DNA from: Pseudomonas palmensis | Lineage (GTDB): Bacteria > Pseudomonadota > Gammaproteobacteria > Pseudomonadales > Pseudomonadaceae | NCBI RefSeq assembly: GCF_017848315.1 | Contig: NZ_JAFKEC010000014.1 | Span: 1 to 64,000, forward strand | Length of the DNA: 64,000 nt | Reading direction: 5' to 3' | Shown here: in pieces, positions 1 through 9,853 of the stretch | How positions within the stretch are numbered: position 1 is the first letter of the stretch | Layout of the letters: each line of letters starts with the position of its first letter | Translations under genes and position numbers: made by a program | The notes under the pieces: generated by a model | The model's input: the letters and a program-made list of their open reading frames with translations, nothing else | Database searches by the model: none | What the model was told of the DNA's origin: nothing

Positions 1-6
1 AGAGTC

Positions 7-12
7 TGTCAA
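7..12 (-). promoter_or_regulatory. -35 box of proximal rRNA operon promoter (cut by window edge)
   Basis: On the minus strand a perfect TTGACA lies at 12-7, followed by GACTCT; its -10 box would fall left of position 1. It is the third and most proximal of three evenly oriented -35 elements. The rRNA genes themselves are not in the window, so the target is inferred from the tandem-promoter layout and from tyrS being next to an rRNA operon in P. putida. Confidence 0.5.
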
Positions 13-83
13 GCGTTTATTTTGAAGTTTTTCGTTTCACTTCAAACACTTGACTCGCTTCGATCTCTCGTAGCGGGAGGCGA

Positions 84-111
84 ATTCTACAGCGTTACAA
101 CCTGCTGTCAA
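84..111 (-). promoter_or_regulatory. tandem promoter 2 of leftward (rRNA) operon
   Basis: Minus strand: TTGACA (111-106), 16-bp spacer, TAGAAT (89-84). This is a near-consensus sigma70 promoter with no gene between it and the window edge, pointing left. Between it and the next -35 lies an inverted repeat TTGAAGT...ACTTCAA (about 23-47). Confidence 0.65.
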
Positions 112-227
112 CCACCTTTTTCACCGCTGCCGATCTTTCGATCGAAGCACCTCCAGCCTGACCTGAAACGTCCAACTCATTGATATTCAAGGAGTTTTTC
201 GTTCCGACTGCGCCGGAAGTGGGGCGA

Positions 228-255
228 ATTATAGAGAGATTAAATCGTGCGTCAA
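228..255 (-). promoter_or_regulatory. tandem promoter 1 of leftward (rRNA) operon
   Basis: Minus strand: TTGACG (255-250), 16-bp spacer, TATAAT (233-228). With the promoters at 84-111 and 7-12 it forms a tandem array typical of rRNA operons. The whole 334 bases left of tyrS hold no gene, only these promoters and the tyrS terminator. Confidence 0.65.
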
Positions 256-303
256 GGGCTAATTTGAAACTTTCGCAAAACAAAGCAAACCAGCCCTTCT
301 CTA

Positions 304-329
304 TATAGAAAGGGCGGCTTACGCCGCCC
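304..329 (-). terminator. tyrS terminator
   Basis: Directly after the tyrS stop codon: a 7-bp GC stem (GGGCGGC / GCCGCCC, 312-318 with 323-329, 4-nt loop) followed on the minus strand by TTTCTATATA. It separates tyrS from the strong leftward promoters. Confidence 0.75.
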
Positions 330-334
330 TCTCT

Positions 335-1534
335 TTATTCAGCCTTCAGACTGATACGTGCAAACGCCTTCTTGCCCGCCTGACACACATGGGTGGAGCC
401 CAGCTCGAAGACGAAGCCACGATCAACGACCTCACCATCGACCTTCACGCTTCCTGCCGCCAGCAGATCACGGGCTGCCGCCGAGTTCTTGACCAGGCCC
501 GCCTTGTTCAGCACAGCAGAAATCGGCATGGCCTCGGCAGCCAGCACGTCGATCTGCGGCAGGTCCTCCGGCAGCTCGCCATCCTTCATGCGATTACCCG
601 CTGCGCGGTGGGCATTGGCCGCAGCTTCCTCACCATGGAAGCGGGCCACGATCTCTTCAGCCAGCTTGATCTTGATATCCCGCGGGTTGGCACCAGCAGC
701 CACTTCAGCACGGAACCCATCAATCTCTTCCATGGAGCGAAAGCTCAGCAGCTCGAAGTAACGCCACATCAACGTATCAGGGATCGACACCAGCTTGCTG
801 TACATCACCCCTGGTGCTTCCTGGATACCTACATAGTTACCCAGCGACTTGGACATCTTCTTCACGCCATCCAGCCCTTCGAGCAATGGCATGGTGACGA
901 TGTTCTGCGCCTCCTGGCCGTAGCCACGCTGCAGCTCGCGCCCCATCAGCAGGTTGAACTTCTGGTCGGTACCGCCCAGCTCGACATCGGCCTTCAGCGC
1001 CACCGAGTCATAGCCCTGCACAAGCGGGTAGAGGAACTCGTGAATCGCGATCGGCTGGTTGCTGGTATAGCGCTTGTCGAAGTCGTCGCGCTCGAGCATG
1101 CGCGCCACGGTGTACTGTGAAGCCAGGCGAATGAAGTCGGCCGGGGTCAGCGCGTCCATCCAGGTAGAGTTGAACGCAACCTCGGTCTTGGCCGGGTCAA
1201 GAATCTTGAACACCTGCTGCTTGTAGGTCTCGGCGTTCTCCAGCACCTGCTCGCGGGTCAGCGGCGGGCGTGTGGCGCTCTTGCCGCTCGGGTCACCGAT
1301 CATGCCGGTGAAGTCGCCGATCAGGAAGATCACCTGATGCCCCAGTTCCTGGAACTGGCGCAGCTTGTTAATAAGGACGGTGTGCCCCAGGTGCAGATCC
1401 GGCGCAGTCGGGTCGAAACCCGCCTTGATCCGCAGCGGTTGCCCGCGCTTGAGCTTCTCGACCAGTTCGGCCTCGACCAGTACCTCTTCCGCACCACGCT
1501 TGATCAGCGCTAGCTGCTCTTCAACCGACTTCAT
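335..1534 (-). CDS. tyrS: tyrosyl-tRNA synthetase
   Basis: Class I aminoacyl-tRNA synthetase that charges tRNA-Tyr in the cytoplasm. The 399-residue protein has the HIGH-type signature HLGH near residue 48, a KMSKS loop ([10 protein letters not shown]) near residue 230 and a C-terminal S4-like RNA-binding domain. The start at 1534 ([10 protein letters not shown]) is chosen over an in-frame ATG 30 codons upstream because that extension is not protein-like and would overlap the likely promoter. In P. aeruginosa the gene in this neighbourhood is the tyrZ-type enzyme, so tyrZ is an alternative name. It is divergent from the M23 peptidase gene and convergent with nothing on its left. Confidence 0.95.
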   Translation of the reverse strand: MKSVEEQLALIKRGAEEVLVEAELVEKLKRGQPLRIKAGFDPTAPDLHLGHTVLINKLRQFQELGHQVIFLIGDFTGMIGDPSGKSATRPPLTREQVLENAETYKQQVFKILDPAKTEVAFNSTWMDALTPADFIRLASQYTVARMLERDDFDKRYTSNQPIAIHEFLYPLVQGYDSVALKADVELGGTDQKFNLLMGRELQRGYGQEAQNIVTMPLLEGLDGVKKMSKSLGNYVGIQEAPGVMYSKLVSIPDTLMWRYFELLSFRSMEEIDGFRAEVAAGANPRDIKIKLAEEIVARFHGEEAAANAHRAAGNRMKDGELPEDLPQIDVLAAEAMPISAVLNKAGLVKNSAAARDLLAAGSVKVDGEVVDRGFVFELGSTHVCQAGKKAFARISLKAE

Positions 1535-1569
1535 AACAGACCCGCAAGGCTCAGATTCAAAGGGCCCCA

Positions 1570-1597
1570 ACCATACAAGATCAGCCATCAAATACAA
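1570..1597 (-). promoter_or_regulatory. candidate tyrS promoter
   Basis: Minus strand TTGTAT (1597-1592), 16-bp spacer, TATGGT (1575-1570), about 36 nt upstream of the tyrS ATG. Reasonable spacing but only a moderate consensus match. Confidence 0.4.
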
Positions 1598-1744
1598 GTT
1601 TTTGCCCCGGATGTGACCGCACACCCGACTGATGACGTCTGCGCGCTTGCGCTGAAGGGGATTTGGTTATATTTTATACAGTTATTTCATCTTCATCATG
1701 TCATTCATCTTTTCCAATCCATCTTTTTCAAAGTCAATCTACCT

Positions 1745-3157
1745 ATGACCAACGAACCGACTAAAGCGCCTCCGCTTTATCCGAAGAGCCACCTGTTGGC
1801 CGCCAGCGGTATCGCCGCCCTGCTCAGCCTGGCCTTGCTGGTGTTCCCCTCCAGCGAGGTCGAAGCCAAGAAAACCACCCTTAACCTCGAGCTGGAATCC
1901 CCTGCCGAGCAGCTGAAGCAACAGGAAACCACCCAGGCCGACGTCCGCGAAGAAACCACCGCCTCGCCGTTCGCCCAGATTGACACTGCCCCCGCGCCCA
2001 CCGAAGAAACCGCCAAGACCGAACCCACCCCAACTGCCGAACCCGCCAAGGATCCAAGCCACCGCGAAGTCACCGTGGCCCGTGGCGACACCCTGTCGAC
2101 ACTGTTCGCCAAGGTCGGCCTGCCGGCCAATGTGGTGCACGAGGTGCTTGCCAGCAACAAGCAGGCCAAGCAATTCAGCCAGCTCAAGCATGGCCAGGTA
2201 CTGGAAATCGAACTGGACAAGGACGGCCAACTGGCCAGCCTGCACAGCAAGGTCAGCGATCTCGAGACCATCCGCCTGACCAAGGGCGACAAGGGCTATG
2301 CCTTCAACCGTGAAATCACCAAGCCAGTGGTTCGCTCGGCCTACGTGCACGGCGTCATCAAGAGTTCGCTGTCGGCTTCCGCGCAGCGTGCCGGCCTGAA
2401 CCATTCGCTGACCATGGACATGGCCCGCATCTTCGGCTACGACATCGACTTCGCCCAGGACATCCGCCAGGGTGACGAATTCGACGTGATCTACGAACAG
2501 AAAGTGGTCAATGGCAAGGTGGTCGGCAACGGCAACATCCTGTCGGCACGCTTCACCAACCGCGGCAAGAGCTTCACTGCGGTGCGCTATACCAACAAGC
2601 AGGGCAACACCAGCTACTACACCGCCGACGGCAATAGCATGCGCAAGGCGTTCATTCGTACCCCGGTGGACTTCGCCCGCATCAGCTCGCGCTTCTCGGC
2701 AGGTCGCAAGCACCCTATCCTGAACAAGATCCGCGCCCACAAGGGCGTCGACTATGCAGCGCCGCGCGGCACGCCGATCAAGGCCGCCGGTGACGGCAAG
2801 GTACTGCTGGCCGGTCGTCGTGGAGGCTACGGCAACACCGTGATCATCAAGCACGGCAATACCTACCAGACCCTGTACGGGCACATGCAGGGCTTTGCCA
2901 AGGGCATCAAGACCGGCGGCACGGTCAAGCAGGGCCAGGTGATCGGCTACATCGGCACCACGGGGCTGTCCACCGGGCCGCACCTGCACTACGAGTTCCA
3001 GGTCAATGGCGTGCACGTCGACCCGCTCGGACAGAAGCTGCCAATGGCCGATCCGATCGCCAAAGCTGAACGCCAGCGCTTCCTGCAGCAAAGCCAGCCG
3101 CTGATGGCGCGCATGGAACAAGAGAAGGCCACCATGCTGGCCTCGGCCAAGCGCTAA
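1745..3157 (+). CDS. M23-family murein DD-endopeptidase (MepM-like)
   Basis: Predicted periplasmic metallo-endopeptidase that cuts peptidoglycan cross-links. The 470-residue protein starts MTNEPTKAP, has one N-terminal membrane segment (about 18-37), a Pro/Thr-rich linker, an OapA/LysM-like domain (VARGDTLSTLF, about 110-160), and a C-terminal lysostaphin-like LytM domain with the zinc ligands in HKGVDY and HLHYEF. Start 1745 is preferred to the upstream ATG at 1613, which would overlap tyrS and adds a non-conserved leader. anmK follows after 3 nt, pairing wall cleavage with muropeptide recycling. Confidence 0.88.
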   Translation: MTNEPTKAPPLYPKSHLLAASGIAALLSLALLVFPSSEVEAKKTTLNLELESPAEQLKQQETTQADVREETTASPFAQIDTAPAPTEETAKTEPTPTAEPAKDPSHREVTVARGDTLSTLFAKVGLPANVVHEVLASNKQAKQFSQLKHGQVLEIELDKDGQLASLHSKVSDLETIRLTKGDKGYAFNREITKPVVRSAYVHGVIKSSLSASAQRAGLNHSLTMDMARIFGYDIDFAQDIRQGDEFDVIYEQKVVNGKVVGNGNILSARFTNRGKSFTAVRYTNKQGNTSYYTADGNSMRKAFIRTPVDFARISSRFSAGRKHPILNKIRAHKGVDYAAPRGTPIKAAGDGKVLLAGRRGGYGNTVIIKHGNTYQTLYGHMQGFAKGIKTGGTVKQGQVIGYIGTTGLSTGPHLHYEFQVNGVHVDPLGQKLPMADPIAKAERQRFLQQSQPLMARMEQEKATMLASAKR

Positions 3158-4252
<1,095 letters not shown>

Positions 4253-4263
4253 ACGCACACAGC

Positions 4264-4288
4264 AAAACGCCGCGCAGAGGCGCGGCGT
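4264..4288 (-). terminator. erpA terminator (anmK/erpA convergent gap)
   Basis: A perfect 9-bp stem ACGCCGCGC / GCGCGGCGT (4267-4275 and 4280-4288) with a 4-nt loop, followed on the minus strand by TTTT. It serves erpA and may also stop anmK transcripts. Confidence 0.75.
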
Positions 4289-4307
4289 CAGCAGTACTGC
4301 CTGTAAC

Positions 4308-4658
4308 TCAGATCGAGAACGAAGAGCCGCAACCGCAGGTGGTGGTGGCGTTCGGGTTCTTGATGACGAAACGCGAACCTTCCAGACCTTCCTGGTAGTC
4401 CACTTCCGCGCCCGCCAGGTACTGGAAGCTCATCGGGTCGACCACCAGGGCAACACCCTCGCGCTCGACGATGGTGTCGTCTTCAGCCACATCTTCGTCG
4501 AAGGTGAAGCCGTACTGGAAGCCCGAGCAACCGCCACCGGTCACGAACACGCGCAATTTGAGGCGATCATTGCCCTCTTCATCGACCAGGGTCTTCACCT
4601 TGTGCGCGGCACCCTGCGTGAATTGCAAAATCGTGGGGGTGAAGGATTCGACGCTCAT
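4308..4658 (-). CDS. erpA: iron-sulfur cluster insertion protein ErpA
   Basis: A-type carrier that delivers Fe-S clusters to apoproteins, including isoprenoid-synthesis enzymes. The 116-residue protein carries the three cluster cysteines of the HesB/IscA family in GGGCSG and the C-terminal CGCGSSFS. Start 4658 is fixed by a good ribosome binding site (GGGAGAAAGTC) and by the conserved MSVESFTP start; a longer open frame to 4775 is rejected. A candidate promoter lies at 4707-4736. Confidence 0.95.
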   Translation of the reverse strand: MSVESFTPTILQFTQGAAHKVKTLVDEEGNDRLKLRVFVTGGGCSGFQYGFTFDEDVAEDDTIVEREGVALVVDPMSFQYLAGAEVDYQEGLEGSRFVIKNPNATTTCGCGSSFSI

Positions 4659-4706
4659 GCTGACTTTCTCCCGGCGCTGTTGCCGCCTTAATGCGTGATG
4701 ACGCGC

Positions 4707-4736
4707 ATTATCCGCTTCTCCGAGAAAATCGGTCAA
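4707..4736 (-). promoter_or_regulatory. candidate erpA promoter
   Basis: Minus strand TTGACC (4736-4731), 18-bp spacer, GATAAT (4712-4707). It lies about 50 nt upstream of the erpA ATG. Confidence 0.45.
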
Positions 4737-4740
4737 CAAT

Positions 4741-4795
4741 AGAAGCAGCGGCAGGCCGCAAGCGACAAGCGGCAAATGCCGCCCTATGCCCGCTT
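4741..4795. repeat. GCGGCAAGC-type short intergenic repeat
   Basis: The erpA-argC gap holds reiterated AGCGGCAGG / GCAAGCGACAAGCGGCAA motifs. A similar motif family recurs in the prkA-yeaH gap (40264-40370). Such low-complexity intergenic repeats are common in P. putida; no function is visible. Confidence 0.4.
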
Positions 4796-4814
4796 GCAGT
4801 CTGCCGGTTGCGCC

Positions 4815-5849
4815 TTAAGGCAGCAGCCCGGCGTGGGACAGGCCCATACGCTCGTCCAGACCGAACAGAATGTTCAGGTTCTGTACCGCCTGGCCCGAGG
4901 CCCCCTTCACGAGGTTGTCGATTACCGACAACACCACCACCAGATCACCCCCTTGCGGGCGATGCACGGCAATGCGGCATACGTTGGCCCCGCGCACGCT
5001 GCGGGTTTCCGGGTGGCTGCCGGCTGGCATCACGTCGACGAACGGCTCATTGGCGTAGCGTTTTTCGAACAGCGCCTGCAGGTCGACCGAGGTGTCGGCG
5101 ACGGTGGCATACAAGGTCGAATGAATACCGCGGATCATCGGCGTCAGGTGAGGCACGAACGTCAGGCCGACATCACCACCGGCTGCCCGGCGCAGGCCCT
5201 GACGGATCTCGGGCAGATGACGGTGGCCTTTCACCGCGTAGGCCTTCATGCTTTCACCGGCTTCACAGAACAGCGAGCCAACGCTGGCACCGCGGCCCGC
5301 ACCACTGACCCCAGACTTGCAGTCGGCAATCAGGCGCGAGGCATCAGCAATGCCCGCTTCCAGCAACGGCAGGAACCCCAGCTGGGTCGCGGTGGGGTAG
5401 CAACCCGGCACGGCGATCAGGCGGGCGCTGCGGATCTGCTCGCGGTTCACCTCCGGCAGGCCATACACCGCATCCTTGAGCAGCTCTGGCGCGCCGTGGG
5501 GCTGGCCGTACCACTGCGCCCACTCATCGGCGTCCTGCAGTCGGAAGTCGGCCGACAGGTCGATGACCTTGGTGCCGGCTGCCAGCAACTCGCCGGCCAG
5601 TGCATGGGCCACGCCGTGCGGCGTGGCGAAGAACACCACGTCACAGGCCGCCAGGGTCTTGGTGTCCGGCACGCTGAAAGCCAGGTTGTCGTAGTGGCCA
5701 CGCAGGTTCGGGTACATCTCGGCCACCGGCAGGCCCGCTTCGGAACGCGAGGTGATGACTGCCACTTCAGCCTGTGGATGCTGTGCCAACAGACGCAGCA
5801 GCTCGACACCGGTGTAACCCGTGCCGCCGACGATACCGACCTTGACCAT
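4815..5849 (-). CDS. argC: N-acetyl-gamma-glutamyl-phosphate reductase
   Basis: NADPH-dependent third step of arginine biosynthesis, reducing N-acetylglutamyl-phosphate to the semialdehyde. The 344-residue protein has the Rossmann motif [14 protein letters not shown] at the N terminus, the catalytic cysteine in VPGCYPTAT (about residue 150) and the histidine in IRGIHSTLY. The start at 5849 (MVKVGIVGG) is supported by AGGGGCAGG just upstream; the frame extends to 5942 without plausible protein. It is divergent from hemJ and monocistronic in appearance. Confidence 0.96.
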   Translation of the reverse strand: MVKVGIVGGTGYTGVELLRLLAQHPQAEVAVITSRSEAGLPVAEMYPNLRGHYDNLAFSVPDTKTLAACDVVFFATPHGVAHALAGELLAAGTKVIDLSADFRLQDADEWAQWYGQPHGAPELLKDAVYGLPEVNREQIRSARLIAVPGCYPTATQLGFLPLLEAGIADASRLIADCKSGVSGAGRGASVGSLFCEAGESMKAYAVKGHRHLPEIRQGLRRAAGGDVGLTFVPHLTPMIRGIHSTLYATVADTSVDLQALFEKRYANEPFVDVMPAGSHPETRSVRGANVCRIAVHRPQGGDLVVVLSVIDNLVKGASGQAVQNLNILFGLDERMGLSHAGLLP

Positions 5850-5888
5850 ATACCTGCCCCTTTCAACGAACCGACTGGAAAACCACGG

Positions 5889-5917
5889 ATAATATGGGCC
5901 CACAGCCTTGGTAACAA
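5889..5917 (-). promoter_or_regulatory. candidate argC promoter
   Basis: Minus strand TTGTTA (5917-5912), optimal 17-bp spacer, TATTAT (5894-5889), about 40 nt upstream of argC. Confidence 0.5.
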
Positions 5918-5988
5918 CCGTTCGGGTGACGCCTGCACACACAAGCCACTACTATCTGACGACCGTGAACCTGAAGGACTACCTAAAA

Positions 5989-6414
5989 ATGCTGTTTCTC
6001 TGGATCAAAGCCCTGCACATCGTCAGTGTCGTCTGCTGGTTTGCCGGCCTGTTCTACCTCCCTCGCCTGTTCGTCTATCACGCCCAGAGCCAGGACACCA
6101 TCAGCCAGGAACGCTTCGTCACCATGGAGCGCAAGCTGTACCGCGGCATCATGGGCCCGGCAATGATCGCGACTTTCGTGTTCGGCATCTGGCTGCTCAG
6201 CCTCAACCCCGACTTCCTCAAACAGGGCTGGATGCACGCCAAGCTGACCCTGATCATTCTGCTGACCGGCTACCATCACATGTGCGGCGCCAACGTGAAG
6301 CGCTTCGCGCGCGGCGAAAACACCCGCAGCCATGTGTACTTCCGCTGGTTCAATGAAGTGCCTGTGGTCATCCTGTTGCTCATCGTCATCCTGGTCGTGG
6401 TCAAACCGTTCTGA
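5989..6414 (+). CDS. hemJ: protoporphyrinogen IX oxidase HemJ
   Basis: Membrane enzyme of the UPF0093/HemJ family that oxidises protoporphyrinogen IX in haem synthesis. The 141-residue protein has four predicted membrane segments, with the conserved histidine in KALHIVSVVCWFAGLFYLPRL (first helix) and a conserved lysine in HAKL. The start at 5989 (MLFLWIKALH) follows AAGGA; an upstream GTG at 5908 adds 27 unlikely residues. No classical hemG or hemY is in view. Confidence 0.88.
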   Translation: MLFLWIKALHIVSVVCWFAGLFYLPRLFVYHAQSQDTISQERFVTMERKLYRGIMGPAMIATFVFGIWLLSLNPDFLKQGWMHAKLTLIILLTGYHHMCGANVKRFARGENTRSHVYFRWFNEVPVVILLLIVILVVVKPF

Positions 6415-6436
6415 TCCTCCACTCCGAGAGCCCGCC

Positions 6437-7393
6437 ATGTCATTGCCCGCCCTGCTTGAACAACACCTGCGCCTGCCCGTAGTGGTAGCGCCGATGTTCC
6501 TGATTTCCAATCCACAGCTGGTCCTGGCCTGCTGCAGCAATGGCGTGGTGGGCAGCTTCCCGGCGCTCAACCAGCGTGACAGTGCCGGCTTCAGGGCCTG
6601 GCTGGAGCAGATAGAGGCGGGCCTGGCCGGGCTCGACAACCCCGCGCCCTATGCGGTGAACCTCATCGTGCACCCCAGCAACCCGCGCCTGCAGGCCGAT
6701 CTTGCGATCTGCATCGAGCACCGCGTGCCCATCGTCATCACCAGCCTGGGTGCGGTAAAGGAAGTGGTCGATGCCGTCCACGGCTATGGCGGCCTGGTGT
6801 TCCATGACGTGACCACCCGGCGCCATGCCGAGAAAGCCGCCGAGGCCGGCGTAGACGGCCTGATCGCCGTGGCGGCGGGAGCCGGTGGTCACGCCGGTAC
6901 GTGGAGTCCTTTTGCCCTGATTGCCGAAATTCGCCAGTTCTTCGACAAGACGCTGCTGCTGGCAGGCTGCCTGAACAGCGGTCACGAAGTTCTGGCCGCG
7001 CAACTGCTGGGCGCGGATCTCGCGTACATGGGCACCCACTTCATTGGCAGTACCGAAAGCCAGGCGCCTGACGCCTACAAACAAATGCTGCTGGATGCCA
7101 AGGCAGCCGATATCATCCACACCGCCGCAGTGTCCGGGGTGCCGGCCAGCTTCATGCGCCAGAGCCTGGAAAACGCCGGGTTCGACCTCAACGCTCTGGG
7201 CAAGTCGGGCGAAAGCCGGCTCAAGCCACTGGATGACGAGGCCAAGGCCTGGAAGACCGTATGGTCCGCCGGCCAGGGCGTCGGCGCCATCGACAGCCTG
7301 GGCACGGTTGATCAACTGATCGCTCGACTCGACCACGAATACCGCCAGGCCCAGGCCGCGGCGATCCAGCTGGGCCAGCACCGGCCTGGCTGA
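6437..7393 (+). CDS. nitronate monooxygenase family flavoprotein
   Basis: FMN-dependent TIM-barrel protein of the 2-nitropropane dioxygenase/NMO family; 318 residues. The features visible are the N-terminal APMFLISNPQLV, an acidic/amide-rich nucleotide-binding centre (AAGAGGHAGTWSPF) and GADLAYMGTHF near residue 200. Its physiological substrate is unknown; propionate-3-nitronate detoxification is usual for the family. Start chosen at 6437 (MSLPALLEQHL), 22 nt after hemJ; the two may be cotranscribed. Confidence 0.85.
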   Translation: MSLPALLEQHLRLPVVVAPMFLISNPQLVLACCSNGVVGSFPALNQRDSAGFRAWLEQIEAGLAGLDNPAPYAVNLIVHPSNPRLQADLAICIEHRVPIVITSLGAVKEVVDAVHGYGGLVFHDVTTRRHAEKAAEAGVDGLIAVAAGAGGHAGTWSPFALIAEIRQFFDKTLLLAGCLNSGHEVLAAQLLGADLAYMGTHFIGSTESQAPDAYKQMLLDAKAADIIHTAAVSGVPASFMRQSLENAGFDLNALGKSGESRLKPLDDEAKAWKTVWSAGQGVGAIDSLGTVDQLIARLDHEYRQAQAAAIQLGQHRPG

Positions 7394-7420
7394 ACCACTC
7401 TCAACGGCAAAGGAAGCCCG

Positions 7421-7882
7421 ATGCGCGACACCTACATCAACCCCCTTCAACTGAACAACGAAAAGCTCAGGGTCATGAGCGTGCGCGGCCGCATTGGCAG
7501 GGTGCGGCTACTGGCCTGGAGCCTGGTGCTGATTGGCGCAGTGTTCGGGACAGTGCTGCTGGTTGCACTGATGTCCTCGCTCTCCAAAGACCTGGCCGCC
7601 GCCATCGTGCCGATGTTGCTGGCCGCCAAGATCTTCAGCCTGGTGTTCATCGCCCGGCGCATGAACGACCTGGGCTTCAATGGCTGGTACAGCCTGTTGA
7701 CCCTGATCCCCTACTACATCGGCAACCTGGTTTTCCTGGCCCTGCTGTTGATTCCCGGCAACCCCGCCAGCAATCGTTACGGGCCGCCACCGCCCCCCAA
7801 CACCAAGGCGGTTATCGTGGTGGCCTCGCTGTGGATACCGTTCATGGCGTGGGGTATCTACATGACTGCCCTCAACGGCTGA
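7421..7882 (+). CDS. DUF805-type inner-membrane protein
   Basis: 153-residue membrane protein. After a short hydrophilic N terminus (MRDTYINPLQ) it carries GRIGRVR, a hallmark of DUF805, then three or four hydrophobic segments with the family motif RRMNDLGFNGWYSLL between helices. Its function is unknown. The start is supported by AAAGGAAG seven bases upstream. It lies 27 nt after the NMO gene on the same strand. Confidence 0.8.
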   Translation: MRDTYINPLQLNNEKLRVMSVRGRIGRVRLLAWSLVLIGAVFGTVLLVALMSSLSKDLAAAIVPMLLAAKIFSLVFIARRMNDLGFNGWYSLLTLIPYYIGNLVFLALLLIPGNPASNRYGPPPPPNTKAVIVVASLWIPFMAWGIYMTALNG

Positions 7883-7954
7883 CCGCAGCCTTTACCCGCT
7901 CCAGTCTGTAAACTAGGCGCCAGCCGCACCGCCCCCTGCCGATTGGAGAACTGC

Positions 7955-8728
7955 ATGACCCGTTACGCCATGATCACCGGCGCCTCCAGTGGCCTGGGCC
8001 TGGCATTGGCCGAGGCCCTCGCGCGCCGGGGGCGCAACCTGATACTGGTGGCCCGGCAGCGCGACCTGCTGGAAAGCATCGCCCTGGAACTGACCCAGCG
8101 CTTCGGCGTGGAAGTGCTACTGCGCGCCTGCGACCTGGGCGAGCCATTGCGCCTGTCCGGCTTTCTGCTGGAGCTCGAGGAAGGCGACAGACAGATCGAC
8201 CTGCTGGTCAACTGCGCCGGCATCCGCACCTACGGGCACTTCCTGGCCCAGGAATGGGGCGACGAGCAGGACATCATCGAGGTCAACATCCTCGCCCTCA
8301 CCCGCCTGTGCCATGCGCTGGGCAACGCGATGGCGGTGCAGGGTGGCGGGCAGATCCTCAATGTCGCGTCGCTGGCCGCCTTCGCTCCCGGCCCCTGGAT
8401 GACCACCTATGCGGCGAGCAAGGCTTATGTGCTGCATTTTTCCGAAGGCCTGCGCGAGGAACTCAAGCAGACCGGCATCAAGGTTTCGGTGTTATGCCCC
8501 GGCCCGGTTCGATCGCCGCTGCGGCGCATCCCCCGGCTGGACAACGGCAACCGCTGCATGAGCCCCGAGGAAGTGGCCCTGTACACCGTGCGCGCACTGG
8601 AAAAGAACCGCGCACTGATCATCCCCGGTCGGCGCAACCGCTGGCTGGCCGCCAGCCCGCGTTGGCTGTCGCGCTGGCTTGCGCGCAAGCTGGCCGGTGC
8701 AATCAACCGGGCCTACTGCCCACGCTGA
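7955..8728 (+). CDS. short-chain dehydrogenase/reductase
   Basis: Classical SDR of 257 residues. The cofactor motif TGASSGLG is at residues 8-15, the NAG-equivalent is NCAG, and the catalytic YAASK tetrad segment lies near residue 152. The substrate is not predictable. The ATG at 7955 with TTGGAG upstream is preferred to an in-frame TTG at 7943. The Arg/Trp-rich C terminus (RWLAASPRWLSRWLARKLAG) could associate with membrane. Confidence 0.85.
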   Translation: MTRYAMITGASSGLGLALAEALARRGRNLILVARQRDLLESIALELTQRFGVEVLLRACDLGEPLRLSGFLLELEEGDRQIDLLVNCAGIRTYGHFLAQEWGDEQDIIEVNILALTRLCHALGNAMAVQGGGQILNVASLAAFAPGPWMTTYAASKAYVLHFSEGLREELKQTGIKVSVLCPGPVRSPLRRIPRLDNGNRCMSPEEVALYTVRALEKNRALIIPGRRNRWLAASPRWLSRWLARKLAGAINRAYCPR

Positions 8729-8801
8729 AGCGAATCGGCACTGGGCGAGCAAGCGGCGCCTGAGTACACTCAAGCCCGAACCCCACCATGGAGCAAGCGT
8801 T

Positions 8802-9140
8802 GTGGAAACTCTGTTCACCAAGATCATCAACCGGGAGATTCCGGCCAGGATCATCTACGAGGACGACCAGGTTCTGGCCTTCCACGATATCGCCCCCCAG
8901 GCGCCGGTGCACTTTCTGGTCATCCCGAAAAAGCCGATCCGCACCCTCAACGACCTCACCGAAGAAGACAAAGGTCTGGCCGGTCATATCCTGTTCACCG
9001 CCCAGCGACTGGCCAAGGAACTGGGTTGCGAGGAAGGTTTCCGCGTGGTGATGAACTGCAACGAGCAGGGTGGACAGACCGTCTACCACATCCACATGCA
9101 CGTGCTCGGCCAGCGCCAGATGACCTGGCCGCCGGGCTGA
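8802..9140 (+). CDS. HIT-family nucleotide-binding protein (HinT-like)
   Basis: 112-residue histidine-triad hydrolase with C-terminal HIHMHVLG, expected to cleave purine nucleoside phosphoramidates. It begins at a GTG at 8802 (GTG GAA ACT), with GGAG upstream; the frame is open further upstream but the conserved protein starts at [14 protein letters not shown]. The usual HinT length and sequence are intact. Confidence 0.9.
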   Translation: METLFTKIINREIPARIIYEDDQVLAFHDIAPQAPVHFLVIPKKPIRTLNDLTEEDKGLAGHILFTAQRLAKELGCEEGFRVVMNCNEQGGQTVYHIHMHVLGQRQMTWPPG

Positions 9141-9205
9141 TCCAACGCAAGCCCTGTCATCTGGATTGGGTTAGACTGTCGGGCACATTCTTGCGGAGGT
9201 GCCCG

Positions 9206-9853
9206 ATGGCTACCGAACGTCACTATTCGCCGCTCGACCGCTTGTTGCTGCAGGCCGATACCGCCATGCGCACCTTGCTCCCCTTCAGCGGCCAACCGTC
9301 CCGCCCGTCGCCTGCGATCATCCAGCCAGACGCCGACCTGAGCGACGACCAGACCCGCCACGTCGCCGGCCTGATGCGCATCAACCACACCGGTGAAGTC
9401 TGTGCCCAGGCGCTGTACCAGGGCCAGGCCCTGACTGCCAAGCTGCCGCAGGTACGCAAGGCGATGGAACATGCCGCCGAGGAAGAAATCGACCACCTGG
9501 CCTGGTGCGAGCAACGCATCCGCCAACTGGGCAGCCACCCGAGCGTTCTCAACCCGCTGTTCTATGGCATGTCGTTCGGCATCGGCGCTGTCGCCGGCCT
9601 GATCAGCGACAAGGTCAGCCTCGGTTTCGTCGCGGCCACCGAGCACCAGGTGTGCAAGCACCTGGACGAGCACCTGGAACAGATCCCGGCCGAGGACGAA
9701 AAGTCCCGCGCAATCCTCGAACAGATGCGCGTTGATGAAGAGCAGCACGCCGAGTCGGCACTGGATGCCGGCGGCTTTCGCTTCCCCGCACCGGTCAAGT
9801 TCGGCATGAGTCTGATGGCCAAGGTCATGACCAAGAGCACCTATCGAATCTGA
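9206..9853 (+). CDS. coq7: 3-demethoxyubiquinol 3-hydroxylase
   Basis: Di-iron hydroxylase that carries out the C6 hydroxylation step of ubiquinone synthesis in bacteria using Coq7 instead of UbiF. The 215-residue protein shows the iron ligands in [27 protein letters not shown] and [12 protein letters not shown]. Start 9206 ([10 protein letters not shown]) follows GCGGAGG. Its TGA overlaps the ATG of the next gene by one base, so translation is coupled to the membrane-protein gene downstream. Confidence 0.95.
   Translation: MATERHYSPLDRLLLQADTAMRTLLPFSGQPSRPSPAIIQPDADLSDDQTRHVAGLMRINHTGEVCAQALYQGQALTAKLPQVRKAMEHAAEEEIDHLAWCEQRIRQLGSHPSVLNPLFYGMSFGIGAVAGLISDKVSLGFVAATEHQVCKHLDEHLEQIPAEDEKSRAILEQMRVDEEQHAESALDAGGFRFPAPVKFGMSLMAKVMTKSTYRI

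Noticed and set aside
95..283. 62-residue minus-strand ORF in the first 334 bases
   Set aside because: It overlaps the tandem promoters, has no recognisable protein features and no ribosome binding site.
5908..5988. Upstream extension of hemJ
   Set aside because: The added 27 residues are not hydrophobic or conserved; the start at 5989 gives the standard HemJ N terminus.
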